A stretch of 5,703 nucleotides of DNA, from NCBI GenBank assembly GCA_021827245.1, contig JAKAWN010000433.1, positions 1 to 5,703 of the forward strand. Direction: 5' to 3'. A model generated the notes under the pieces. That model searched no databases and was not told the DNA's origin. It saw only the letters and a list, made by a program, of their open reading frames with translations. Of the stretch, positions 1 through 5,102 are shown piece by piece (positions within the stretch are counted from its first letter, which is position 1; each line of letters opens with the position of its first letter). The position numbers and the translations under genes were made by a program. This DNA is from Acidobacteriota bacterium. GTDB lineage: Bacteria > Acidobacteriota > Terriglobia > UBA7540.

Positions 1-1045
1 GGCTCACTTCAATCCTGCCGCCGTGTTGTTCCATGATCCGGCTTGCAATTGAGAGTCCAAGTCCCGTGCCATCGGGTTTTGTGCTGAAGAAAGGATCAAA
101 GATTTGCTGCAGTTGCTCTTCCGCGACTCCAATTCCCTGGTCTTTCACGCTAATGACGAGCAAATCATCTTCCCGGGTCGCGGACAGCTCGATCTCTCCA
201 CCCTCTGGCATCGCTTGGGCCGCGTTTAGCACCAAATTGAGAATCACTTCTTTGATCTGGTTCGGGTCGCAAAAGACCACCAGCGGTGGACACTCCGCCG
301 TGCGGCATCTCAAATTGATGTGCTGTTTGGATACGCTCCCGGAAACCAAGTGACACACTTCCTCCCCCAAGGCTTGGATCGGCGTCGGTTTGCGCCGGGG
401 CGCTTCAGGGCGGGCAAATGCCAGAAAGTGGTTCAGCATGTCATTCAGACGAGCCAGCTCCTTCCTGATGATGGCTCTGAATTCTTCACGCCGTCCAGGG
501 TCGGAATCGAGCCGGGTGACAATCTCAAAGGCGCCTTCGATAGCACTTAGGGGATTCCGGAGCTCATGGGCAAGGCCGGCTGACAACCTACCCAGGGCCG
601 ACAGCCGTTCGGTACGTCGCAGGCTTTCAAAGGATCGCTGCAACTCCGCGTTGGCCTCGCCGAGTTGTTCCGCAGTCTCTCGCAACCGGTTTCGCTGCTG
701 TTTCTGCTGATCGGATAAGAATCCGATTAAACCTCCGAAAACAAAAAATAAGAGAATGGTGCCGTATTGATCTAGTTGGAAGGAAGGGAAAATGTACCAG
801 GTGATAATGACATGTGGAAGGTAGAGCAGTGCCGTCAGCAAGGCTGCGAGCAGGCCGCCCCGCAAACCGTACCAGAGGGCCGCGACAACGACGGGCAAGT
901 AATAAGCCTTCTCCATTATCTCGTGCCAATACATGGCATCGACGTTGGCAAGATAATGGACGGCAGAAATTGCGCACAGGCTGAGAAATATTCCCCAGAT
1001 TTTGAGCCTATCACCGTGCAAGAAGCCGGGATTCTCCATTCGCAT
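1..1045 (-). CDS. Membrane-bound sensor histidine kinase, C-terminus cut by window edge
   Basis: Two-component sensor kinase that would autophosphorylate a His using ATP and pass the phosphate to a response regulator. The 348 residues visible contain hydrophobic segments at about 14-32, 48-76 and 94-110, with no sizeable periplasmic domain between them. A charged, probably coiled-coil linker follows (about 112-146), then the HisKA H-box HELRNPL with His160. The HATPase_c domain shows the N-box (Asn270, Asn274), G1 motif DQGIG (302-306), F-box FDPFF (316-320) and G2 motif GTGLGL (326-331). Only the last few residues should be missing. ATG at 1045 was chosen because a TAG stop lies two codons upstream; ATG at 1039 is an alternative, and the ribosome site is weak for both. 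The YYLP...WYGLRGG motif in the membrane part (48-64) is typical of membrane-sensing kinases lacking a named sensor domain. It lies 99 bp downstream of a receiver gene and is probably co-transcribed with it. Family assignment is certain; the signal is unknown. Confidence 0.95.
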   Translation of the reverse strand, partial: MRMENPGFLHGDRLKIWGIFLSLCAISAVHYLANVDAMYWHEIMEKAYYLPVVVAALWYGLRGGLLAALLTALLYLPHVIITWYIFPSFQLDQYGTILLFFVFGGLIGFLSDQQKQQRNRLRETAEQLGEANAELQRSFESLRRTERLSALGRLSAGLAHELRNPLSAIEGAFEIVTRLDSDPGRREEFRAIIRKELARLNDMLNHFLAFARPEAPRRKPTPIQALGEEVCHLVSGSVSKQHINLRCRTAECPPLVVFCDPNQIKEVILNLVLNAAQAMPEGGEIELSATREDDLLVISVKDQGIGVAEEQLQQIFDPFFSTKPDGTGLGLSIASRIMEQHGGRIEVS

Positions 1046-1091
1046 CAAATTCTACCACGACCTTCAGGCGCGTAAACGAGACCGTTTTCTT

Positions 1092-1109
1092 CCCCGCAAC
1101 GAGCGGTGG
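1092..1109 (-). other. Possible hairpin between receiver and kinase genes
   Basis: The spacer between the receiver stop and the kinase start contains CCGC and GCGG separated by 5 bases, extended by two more G-C pairs across a one-base bulge. There is no T-tract, so it is not a clear intrinsic terminator. It could affect how much transcript reaches the kinase or could be chance. Confidence 0.25.
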
Positions 1110-1144
1110 GGCCATTCCTCGCAAATTTGGAGCCGAACCAAAGG

Positions 1145-1531
1145 TCAAGCTGCCACGCTGCGGTGCCGCACATGAGTGCGCAGAACCCATTCAATCCGCT
1201 CGGGGGACACTGGCTTCTCCAGATAGTCTACCGCGCCTAACTGCATTGCGTCCAAGTACGACTTCATGTGCAGGCAACGGGCCAAGACAAGCACCGGCAG
1301 TCCGCGGTCGCCCCCGATTACGTGCTCCAGCACGATTCTCCCTTCGAAGGCTGGGCTTCCTTGGCTAACAACCACGCAGTCGAGGGGCTCTTCGGCAAGG
1401 AGAGGCAAACTTTTTTCGTAGGAGCCACATGGCAGGACTTCGTAACCGCAGGCACTGAGAATCAACTCGTAGTATTGGAGGTCCTCCGGGTCATCATCTA
1501 CGAGAAGCACTTTTCCACGGATTTTGGACAT
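1145..1531 (-). CDS. Single-domain receiver protein with degenerate phosphorylation site
   Basis: A 128-residue CheY-like receiver with no output domain. The start LLVDDDPEDL gives the acidic pair (Asp12, Asp13), and the end GAVDYLEKP gives the conserved Lys107. Two catalytic positions are altered. Where the phospho-accepting Asp is expected, in the strand DCVVVSQG, there is Ser56; where Thr/Ser is expected after the fourth strand (VLVLAR) there is Ala84. The protein should therefore not be phosphorylated in the normal way and may work by binding a partner, as known atypical receivers do. The ATG at 1531 is preferred over an upstream ATG at 1564 because GGAGG sits 8 bases before it. The gene lies between a frameshifted secreted-protein gene (53 bp upstream) and the histidine kinase (99 bp downstream). 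Fold assignment is secure; the loss of phosphorylation is inferred from alignment by eye. Confidence 0.9.
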   Translation of the reverse strand: MSKIRGKVLLVDDDPEDLQYYELILSACGYEVLPCGSYEKSLPLLAEEPLDCVVVSQGSPAFEGRIVLEHVIGGDRGLPVLVLARCLHMKSYLDAMQLGAVDYLEKPVSPERIEWVLRTHVRHRSVAA

Positions 1532-1539
1532 ATCGAGTT

Positions 1540-1544
1540 CCTCC
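1540..1544 (-). promoter_or_regulatory. Ribosome binding site of the receiver gene
   Basis: GGAGG on the minus strand, 8 bases before the ATG at 1531. It decides the start in favour of the shorter reading frame beginning MSKIRGK rather than the in-frame ATG 33 bases upstream. Confidence 0.8.
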
Positions 1545-1584
1545 GTTTTCCTATGGTCTGCCATCCGCCCGAAGGCGAAATCCG

Positions 1585-2003
1585 TTATTTGTTGGTTGTC
1601 GTCTCTTGGGCCATTCTCTTTTGCGCGGTCGCCAAAGCTTCATCCTGCCGCGCCCGCTTGGTCAAGACTCCAGCCCAGTAACGGCAATGCCCGCCACCGT
1701 TCATTACCACCGCAATGTTTCCCGGGCTTGGGTGTTTGTCCACGTTAAGCTTGGGGTAGCTCGCTGCCATCTCATTGTGCTCTTTGGCCTCTTTCAAGCA
1801 ATGCTCGGCCTCTTTGCGGTAGTACGCGGCCAGTTGCGCATGCTGGGCCGGGGTTTTGGCGTGCCCGATCAGCCAGCGAGCCTGGATGAGAGGGTATTCG
1901 TTTGCGTGGCACCTTTGGAATAAGGCGCCCCGATGAGCGGCAACAATAGAAACGCCACCGCAAACGCACTGATAAGTTTTGGACCTTCTTTTGTGATTTT
2001 CAT
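1585..2003 (-). pseudogene. Small secreted helical protein, interrupted by a frameshift
   Basis: A good start (GGAGG, 7 bases, ATG at 2003) opens a frame with a clear signal peptide: MKITKEGPK followed by a hydrophobic stretch and ...LIGAPYSKGA. This frame stops at TGA (1869-1871) after 44 residues. The mature part continues in a different frame, without a usable start of its own, to TAA at 1585. It reads as an amphipathic, His/Glu/Ala-rich helical protein: AKTPAQHAQLAAYYRKEAE, then KEHNEMAASYPK, a KHPSPGN turn, and a second helix with HCRYWAGVLTKRARQDEALA. The pattern resembles small secreted proteins common in environmental bacteria with the TPAxHxxLAxYYRxxA motif; no function is known to me. 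Joining the frames needs one base restored (or two removed), most plausibly between about 1900 and 1930, because the residues LIQARWLIGHAKTPAQH just after this fit the family. It may be a real mutation or a sequencing error. It lies 53 bp upstream of the receiver gene. Confidence 0.75.
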
Positions 2004-2010
2004 GGAACAT

Positions 2011-2015
2011 CCTCC
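2011..2015 (-). promoter_or_regulatory. Ribosome binding site of the frameshifted secreted gene
   Basis: GGAGG within AAGGAGG, 7 bases before ATG 2003. It fixes the start at the signal peptide and shows the signal-peptide frame is the translated one, so the mature domain cannot be reached without a frame change. Confidence 0.8.
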
Positions 2016-2125
2016 TTCGCTGAAATTCGAACCTTCCGCCCTGGCGGCAGGGGAACCGCGGGCCATCTACCTTTCTTAATCCCGTGCCGACAACTCGTAT
2101 TCGCCCGAACATTTCCTGCGGAACT

Positions 2126-2527
2126 CTAAAAGAGATGCGCTACGTTTTCTCCTCGAACTTCAATCCGCGTAACTCGGTCCACACCATCCTCATGGACAAG
2201 CTGGACGTTCGTCCGTTTGACCTTGGCCGAAAGTGGCTCCAGCCGGCATTTCACCTCGCCGACAACCCTATAATGGCTTGTGACCGCCCAGGTGATCCGA
2301 GAGAATCGCGCGAAGTGATTTGCCCCCTTGGTGCGAAATTGGAAGAGGTAACGGCCAGGCGGCAGCGTCAAGTTGCCGACCCTGGTTTCCTTATTGAAAG
2401 TGAGATACCCCCAGTTGCCTACTTTAATTTTATGCCCATGAGCTGCGGCAACCGTCGGGGTGCCAAGAAGAGTTAGCAACCCGACAAAAGCAATAGCGAA
2501 CGAAAAGTATCGAGGGTTCATTCTCAT
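2126..2527 (-). CDS. Small secreted protein B, LPxGxY family, unknown function
   Basis: A 133-residue protein. Residues 1-29 form a signal peptide (MRMNPR, hydrophobic core, ending VAAA), so export is expected. The mature part looks beta-rich: VGNWGYLTF (36-44), LTLPPGRYLF (53-62), KGANH (67-71), Cys94 in VKCRLEPL, KRTNV (104-108) and a C-terminal RGENVAHLF (125-133). These blocks align in order with secreted protein A at 2817-3308, so the two are paralogues. ATG 2527 is preferred over a far upstream start because the signal peptide begins there; AGGA lies about 10 bases before it, and the ATG two codons later (2521) is possible. It sits 86 bp downstream of a winged-helix gene. I do not recognise a characterised family. 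Similar LPxGxY exported proteins are, as I recall, frequent in Acidobacteriota. Confidence 0.85.
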   Translation of the reverse strand: MRMNPRYFSFAIAFVGLLTLLGTPTVAAAHGHKIKVGNWGYLTFNKETRVGNLTLPPGRYLFQFRTKGANHFARFSRITWAVTSHYRVVGEVKCRLEPLSAKVKRTNVQLVHEDGVDRVTRIEVRGENVAHLF

Positions 2528-2613
2528 CGTAATGTATTCCTGTGAAATGTTAAGGCAAGCATTGTTCCCCGTCTGACTTCGCGCCTCAGAAACGCGTCGC
2601 GTGATTAGCGCCT

Positions 2614-2820
2614 CTACTGCGTTGCGAGCGAGATCTCTACTCCTCTGCCATCCCTCTTGAGGACAACCTTGCCTTCCCGTGCAAGCCACGAACCGACGCC
2701 CATGAAAAGCAGAGGGTCACCTGACCTGAGCGTTTTGTTGATATCCCGCGGTGCTGCCTCAAGATGCTTGCTCGGGTATTGCCAGACCTTCCCGGCGATT
2801 TCACCTATTTCGTTAATCAC
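2614..2820 (-). CDS. Small winged-helix protein, DUF2582-like (copy 1)
   Basis: A 68-residue protein matching the pattern of the winged helix-turn-helix family DUF2582 (PF10771): a first helix EIGEIAGKVWQY (4-15), a middle helix around DINKTLRSGDPLLFMGVG, then WLAREGKVVLKRDGRGVEIS, which is the recognition-helix end plus the wing hairpin. Members are small stand-alone proteins presumed to bind nucleic acid; no target is established. Translation starts at GTG (2820), and the overlap GTGA with the stop of secreted protein A means the two are translationally coupled; GGAGG lies 6 bases upstream. A paralogue of 96 residues lies at 3712-4002 and a decayed third copy at 3451-3540. Family call by pattern recognition; regulatory role is inference. 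Confidence 0.8.
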   Translation of the reverse strand: MINEIGEIAGKVWQYPSKHLEAAPRDINKTLRSGDPLLFMGVGSWLAREGKVVLKRDGRGVEISLATQ

Positions 2821-3308
2821 GGATGCCCTCCTCTGAGAATCAAGAACTGTAACAGATCAAGAGCTGACTGCATCTTTCCCGGGTCCGATTGCGCAGGCTC
2901 GCGGAAAACGTGCCGAACCTGTTCTCCTTGAATGCGGATCTCATCAAGAACAACGCTGCCGGAGGCGTCGTTGGTCGTGACCACACTCGTGCGCCGCGCC
3001 GGCTCCGTCAAGGCCTCCATCTGGCAATAAGCGGTCGCGAAGGGTTTTCCAAGGGCTGCAGTGCGGGCGCCTGGATCGGAGGAGGCCCGATAGACTGCCA
3101 TGAGGTGATATTGGCCTTTGTGGAAGCAGTGGAATTCGTATAAGCCTGCCGGAAGAAGTCTCTGGCCGAGTTGTACGGCGGTCGGGAAGCGGACCCGTCC
3201 GTATTTACCGGGCGCCAGTTTAGTATCATGTTCAGTCGCCAGACCTGCCCCCGAAAGCAACCCCACGTAGATAATCAGAATCATGAAATTGCGTCGCTTC
3301 GCATGCAT
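2817..3308 (-). CDS. Small secreted protein A, LPxGxY family, unknown function
   Basis: A 163-residue protein beginning MHAKRRNF followed by a hydrophobic core to about residue 24 (SGAGLA), a Sec-type signal peptide. The mature region carries the same ordered blocks as secreted protein B: PGKYGRVRF (33-41), LLPAGLYEF (51-59), KGQYH (64-68), Cys95 in YCQMEAL, RRTSV (105-109) and IQGEQVRHVF (126-135). Unlike B it has a further 28-residue tail rich in Leu (136-163) that overlaps the ribosome site and start of the next gene. GAGG lies 6 bases before ATG 3308. It is translationally coupled by a 4-base overlap with the winged-helix gene at 2614-2820. The function is not known to me; a beta-sandwich envelope protein is a guess from the sequence pattern. 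Confidence 0.85.
   Translation of the reverse strand: MHAKRRNFMILIIYVGLLSGAGLATEHDTKLAPGKYGRVRFPTAVQLGQRLLPAGLYEFHCFHKGQYHLMAVYRASSDPGARTAALGKPFATAYCQMEALTEPARRTSVVTTNDASGSVVLDEIRIQGEQVRHVFREPAQSDPGKMQSALDLLQFLILRGGHP
2827..2831 (-). promoter_or_regulatory. Ribosome binding site of winged-helix copy 1
   Basis: GGAGG, embedded in the last codons of secreted protein A, 6 bases before the GTG start at 2820. It supports a non-ATG start and translational coupling through the GTGA overlap. Confidence 0.8.
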
Positions 3309-3450
3309 GGGTCACCTCGCCTTAAGAGTTCGTAACCGGCGCCTCCTTTGAAGTCGCTGCCTGTTCTCTTGCCGCCGGCCACGACTTTAATAACAGTCAC
3401 CCGACGGCACGTCCGAGAAGAGCAAGCGGTGTGCCCGAGGCTCGTGCCCT

Positions 3451-3540
3451 TCATCCGACATGGAACCTCCAGCGAAAGCGAAAGTTCCTTACTCCTCTGC
3501 CATCCCTCTTGAGTACAACCTTGCCTTCGCGCGCGAGCCA
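3451..3540 (-). pseudogene. Decayed fragment of a third winged-helix (DUF2582-like) gene
   Basis: The minus strand reads WLAREGKVVLKRDGRGV, identical over 17 residues to residues 45-61 of winged-helix copy 1, then runs out of frame similarity (VRNFRFRW...) to a TGA at 3451. Upstream an in-frame TAA (3547-3549) comes three codons before the Trp, so no start is available. Positions 3490-3540 match 2638-2688 at 47 of 51 bases. It lies downstream of the small membrane peptide gene and upstream of secreted protein A, where a cassette duplication followed by decay would leave it. Confidence 0.75.
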
Positions 3541-3570
3541 GGCGTTTTACTACTTACCGCTGGCTGCCGT

Positions 3571-3699
3571 CTAGTAATGGTTCTTTCGTGTTGTGAAAAG
3601 CGTCATTATCGTCGGCTCGTGGTGCAGTTCCTTGCCCACGACCGCGAGCACTAAGGCGACAACAAGAAGCATCGCCCCAAGTACCAGCATGACTGTCAT
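3571..3699 (-). CDS. Small single-span membrane peptide (42 aa)
   Basis: A 42-residue reading frame: MTVMLVLGAMLLVVALVLAV forms one continuous hydrophobic segment (residues 2-21), followed by a short polar tail with Lys, two His and Glu (VGKELHHEP) and a basic end (TTRKNHY). This is the layout of a single-span inner-membrane peptide with a short tail. Support for translation is good: GGAGG lies 6 bases before ATG 3699, and the site begins directly after the stop codon of the winged-helix gene, leaving 12 bases between the two genes, so they should be co-translated. No family is recognised. The His-rich tail could bind metal, but that is speculation. Confidence 0.7.
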   Translation of the reverse strand: MTVMLVLGAMLLVVALVLAVVGKELHHEPTIMTLFTTRKNHY

Positions 3700-3705
3700 A
3701 ACCGG

Positions 3706-3710
3706 CCTCC
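3706..3710 (-). promoter_or_regulatory. Ribosome binding site of the 42-aa membrane peptide
   Basis: AAAGGAGG immediately follows the TAA of winged-helix copy 2 and lies 6 bases before ATG 3699. It is the main evidence that this short frame is a real gene. Confidence 0.75.
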
Positions 3711-3711
3711 T

Positions 3712-4002
3712 TTATTGCGTGCCGACGTGGTTTTCTCGCAGTGAGGCTCTTCCAATTCCCGAGCCCAATTCTCCACAGATCGCAAGAAGAGGGTGTCCTC
3801 CCGCTAGCGATACCTTTAAGGCGTTGCCGTGGCTGCTGAAGGCAATTTTGTCTTCACGGGCGAGCTTGCGGATTGCCATATAAAACAAGACCACGTCCAG
3901 CTTGAGCGTTTTGTTGATTCTTCGCGGGGTTGAAGCCCCGCGGTCATCTAGGTACTGCCAAACTCTTTCAGCAGTCTCACCGATTTCGATTTCATTGAGC
4001 AT
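3712..4002 (-). CDS. Small winged-helix protein, DUF2582-like (copy 2), with C-terminal extension
   Basis: A 96-residue protein whose first 67 residues match copy 1 and the DUF2582 winged-helix pattern: NEIEIGETAERVWQYL (3-18), RRINKTLKLDVVLFYMAI (27-44), KLAREDKIAFSSHGNALKV (46-64). The remaining residues (GGHPLLAICGELG...HVGTQ) form an extension absent from copy 1, although both proteins end SLA...TQ. ATG 4002 is chosen over three in-frame upstream ATGs (4008, 4023, 4074) because GGAGG lies 6 bases before it. A perfect GC-rich inverted repeat lies inside the coding sequence (3923-3942). It is the first gene of the minus-strand cluster and is followed after 12 bases by a membrane peptide. 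The role as a DNA-binding regulator is inferred from the fold. Confidence 0.8.
   Translation of the reverse strand: MLNEIEIGETAERVWQYLDDRGASTPRRINKTLKLDVVLFYMAIRKLAREDKIAFSSHGNALKVSLAGGHPLLAICGELGSGIGRASLRENHVGTQ
3923..3942. repeat. Perfect 7-bp GC-only inverted repeat inside winged-helix copy 2
   Basis: CGCGGGG and CCCCGCG separated by the six bases TTGAAG. It falls in codons for the linker between the first and second helices (residues about 21-27, RGASTPR). No T-tract follows on either strand, so it is not a standard terminator. Confidence 0.6.
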
Positions 4003-4008
4003 TGGCAT

Positions 4009-4013
4009 CCTCC
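4009..4013 (-). promoter_or_regulatory. Ribosome binding site of winged-helix copy 2
   Basis: GGAGG 6 bases before ATG 4002. It rules out the upstream in-frame ATG at 4008, which would touch the site, and the longer forms from 4023 and 4074. Confidence 0.75.
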
Positions 4014-4366
4014 CGCTCGACATGCCTTGCTCGGTCAGCGGCTCAACCAACGCCGAGCTATCCAGCCGGAGCATGGGAAAGACCTCTTGGGTCTGGTCGG
4101 CCTGTCACAAGCTTCGGTCGCCCTATGTTCCAGCAAACCACGTTCCAAAGGGACTGAACTCAATGTTCGGGCGGGATCGTCTGGCGCTTAACTGCCTCAG
4201 CGAACGCAACCATCTCTGTTTCTCGTCAGGCGGACTCCCCGCAAACATCCCGGCTGTTCATTTGGTTCTGGATAGATAGGCGGCTAAATTGTATCGGCGT
4301 GGAGCTCGTATAAGCGTTCCCGCAAATCCCGTGGCACTGGTCGGGTGTTTTCTCCAAGACGCCAAC

Positions 4367-4390
4367 TCGCCGGGCCCCTTCTCCCGGTGA
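4367..4390 (+). other. Hairpin in the divergent intergenic region
   Basis: TCGCCGGG and CCCGGTGA can form an 8-bp stem with one G-U pair around an 8-base pyrimidine loop, in plus-strand RNA. On the minus strand the wobble becomes an A-C mismatch. No T-run follows, so a terminator is unlikely; it could be part of the 5' leader of the DUF302 operon. Confidence 0.35.
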
Positions 4391-4621
4391 ATTTGCCTCA
4401 AAAGAGCCAGCTTTTGTGTCTCAAAAGGTTCAAGACCCTCTCGGTTGCGCGATGAGGGACTGGACTTAGCAATTGTCACACCTCAGTCATGGTCGCCGGT
4501 GGTTGGCGTGCGGAGGCATAGGAGTTTCCAGCACACGGACCAAGTGGCCCCCTGATTGCTAAAGTCTGCTTCGGATGGCTTAGGCGAACGTTCCGACATC
4601 CATCAACGAGGTGCCACGACA

Positions 4622-5068
4622 ATGATTGCGGAGCATGGGTATTCAATCCACTTATTAACAAATCTGAGCACGGAAGAGACGTGCCACCGCTTGCGAAATG
4701 CCCTCCGCAACGAGGGCCTTGAATTGGCTGGCGAGGTTAATCTCTCAAGGAAGATTGAAAGTCATACGGGCCTCCCCTTCCGGACGTACACAATTCTGAA
4801 TGTCTGGTCCCCGAGCGCTACTTTTCATGCTCTACTTGCGATTCCCGAAGCGGGCCTTTTCGTGCCGTTTCATCTGGTGGTTGCGTCACACGAGGGTCAG
4901 ACCTCTGTAATGGTTGTGAACCCTGACTGGCTGGCGAACATCGTTGATAGAGTCGGGTTTCGGCTGTTGGCGAAAGACGTAGCTGCTAAGCTCCGGCGCG
5001 CGCTTGCCACTTTGGAAATTGTGGAGGAAACGCGTCGGGAATTGGAACTACGGGTGGCAAAGGGTTAG
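4622..5068 (+). CDS. DUF302-family protein
   Basis: A 148-residue protein with the DUF302 (PF03625) layout: an opening GYSIHLLTNLSTEETCHRLRN (6-26), a region around VNLSRKIESHTGLPFRTYTIL (39-59), then LLAIPEAGLFVPFHLVV (71-87) and VMVVNPDWL (96-104). A charged helical tail follows (VAAKLRRALATLEIVEETRR, 120-139). There is no signal peptide, so it is probably cytoplasmic. DUF302 proteins have no settled biochemical role; the domain folds as a small alpha/beta unit. Many members carry Cys in the CNP-like and LPCN-like positions; here these read WSP and VPFH. ATG 4622 is favoured over an upstream TTG because GAGGTG lies 8 bases before it and the family similarity begins there. The next gene follows after 34 bases on the same strand, so the two are probably an operon. 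Confidence 0.85.
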   Translation: MIAEHGYSIHLLTNLSTEETCHRLRNALRNEGLELAGEVNLSRKIESHTGLPFRTYTILNVWSPSATFHALLAIPEAGLFVPFHLVVASHEGQTSVMVVNPDWLANIVDRVGFRLLAKDVAAKLRRALATLEIVEETRRELELRVAKG

Positions 5069-5089
5069 CAACCGGCACAACCAACTAAA

Positions 5090-5094
5090 GGAGG
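5090..5094 (+). promoter_or_regulatory. Ribosome binding site of the Spy/CpxP-like gene
   Basis: AAAGGAGG, with GGAGG ending 8 bases before ATG 5103, in the 34-base gap after the DUF302 stop codon. Confidence 0.75.
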
Positions 5095-5102
5095 TGTTGT
5101 TC

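Larger units (their letters stand above)
4003..4621. other. Divergent intergenic region without a convincing gene
   Basis: This 619-base stretch separates the minus-strand cluster from the plus-strand DUF302 operon and must hold the promoters for both. I found no tRNA, no insertion sequence, no direct repeat array and no -35/-10 pair I would defend. Two short minus-strand open frames (4258-4479 and 4476-4661) lack family features. One hairpin is present at 4367-4390. Confidence 0.6.

Noticed and set aside
33..353. Plus-strand open frame of 106 codons, with others at 320-550, 390-710 and 776-1075
   Set aside because: All lie antisense to the histidine kinase, whose minus-strand frame carries every catalytic motif; these translations show no family features.
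627..977. Minus-strand open frame of 116 codons within the kinase gene
   Set aside because: Same strand as the kinase but in another frame; Arg/Cys-rich and low-complexity in character, with no ribosome site.
1268..1681. Plus-strand open frame of 137 codons
   Set aside because: Antisense to the receiver gene; the receiver frame has a clear fold and ribosome site.
2030..2053. Short palindrome CCCTG-GCGG-CAGGG in the spacer before the frameshifted gene
   Set aside because: Only a 5-bp stem, no T-tract on either strand, and such matches are expected by chance in GC-rich DNA.
3387..3461. Minus-strand 24-residue frame (MSDEGHEPRA...) with GGAGG 4 bases before its ATG
   Set aside because: The spacing is short, the peptide is very small and it lies in decayed sequence after the winged-helix remnant; chance is likely.
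4181..4197. Sigma-54-like promoter (TGGCGCTTAACTGCC) upstream of the DUF302 gene
   Set aside because: The distance between the GG and GC elements is one base too short and the -12 element lacks the TTGC form.
4258..4479. Minus-strand GTG-started frame of 73 codons
   Set aside because: A GAGGT directly abuts the start, leaving no spacing, and the translation shows no recognisable domain, signal peptide or membrane segment. It could be real but I cannot support it.
4476..4661. Minus-strand frame of 61 codons overlapping the start of the DUF302 gene
   Set aside because: No convincing ribosome site or family feature, and it overlaps the better-supported DUF302 gene on the opposite strand.
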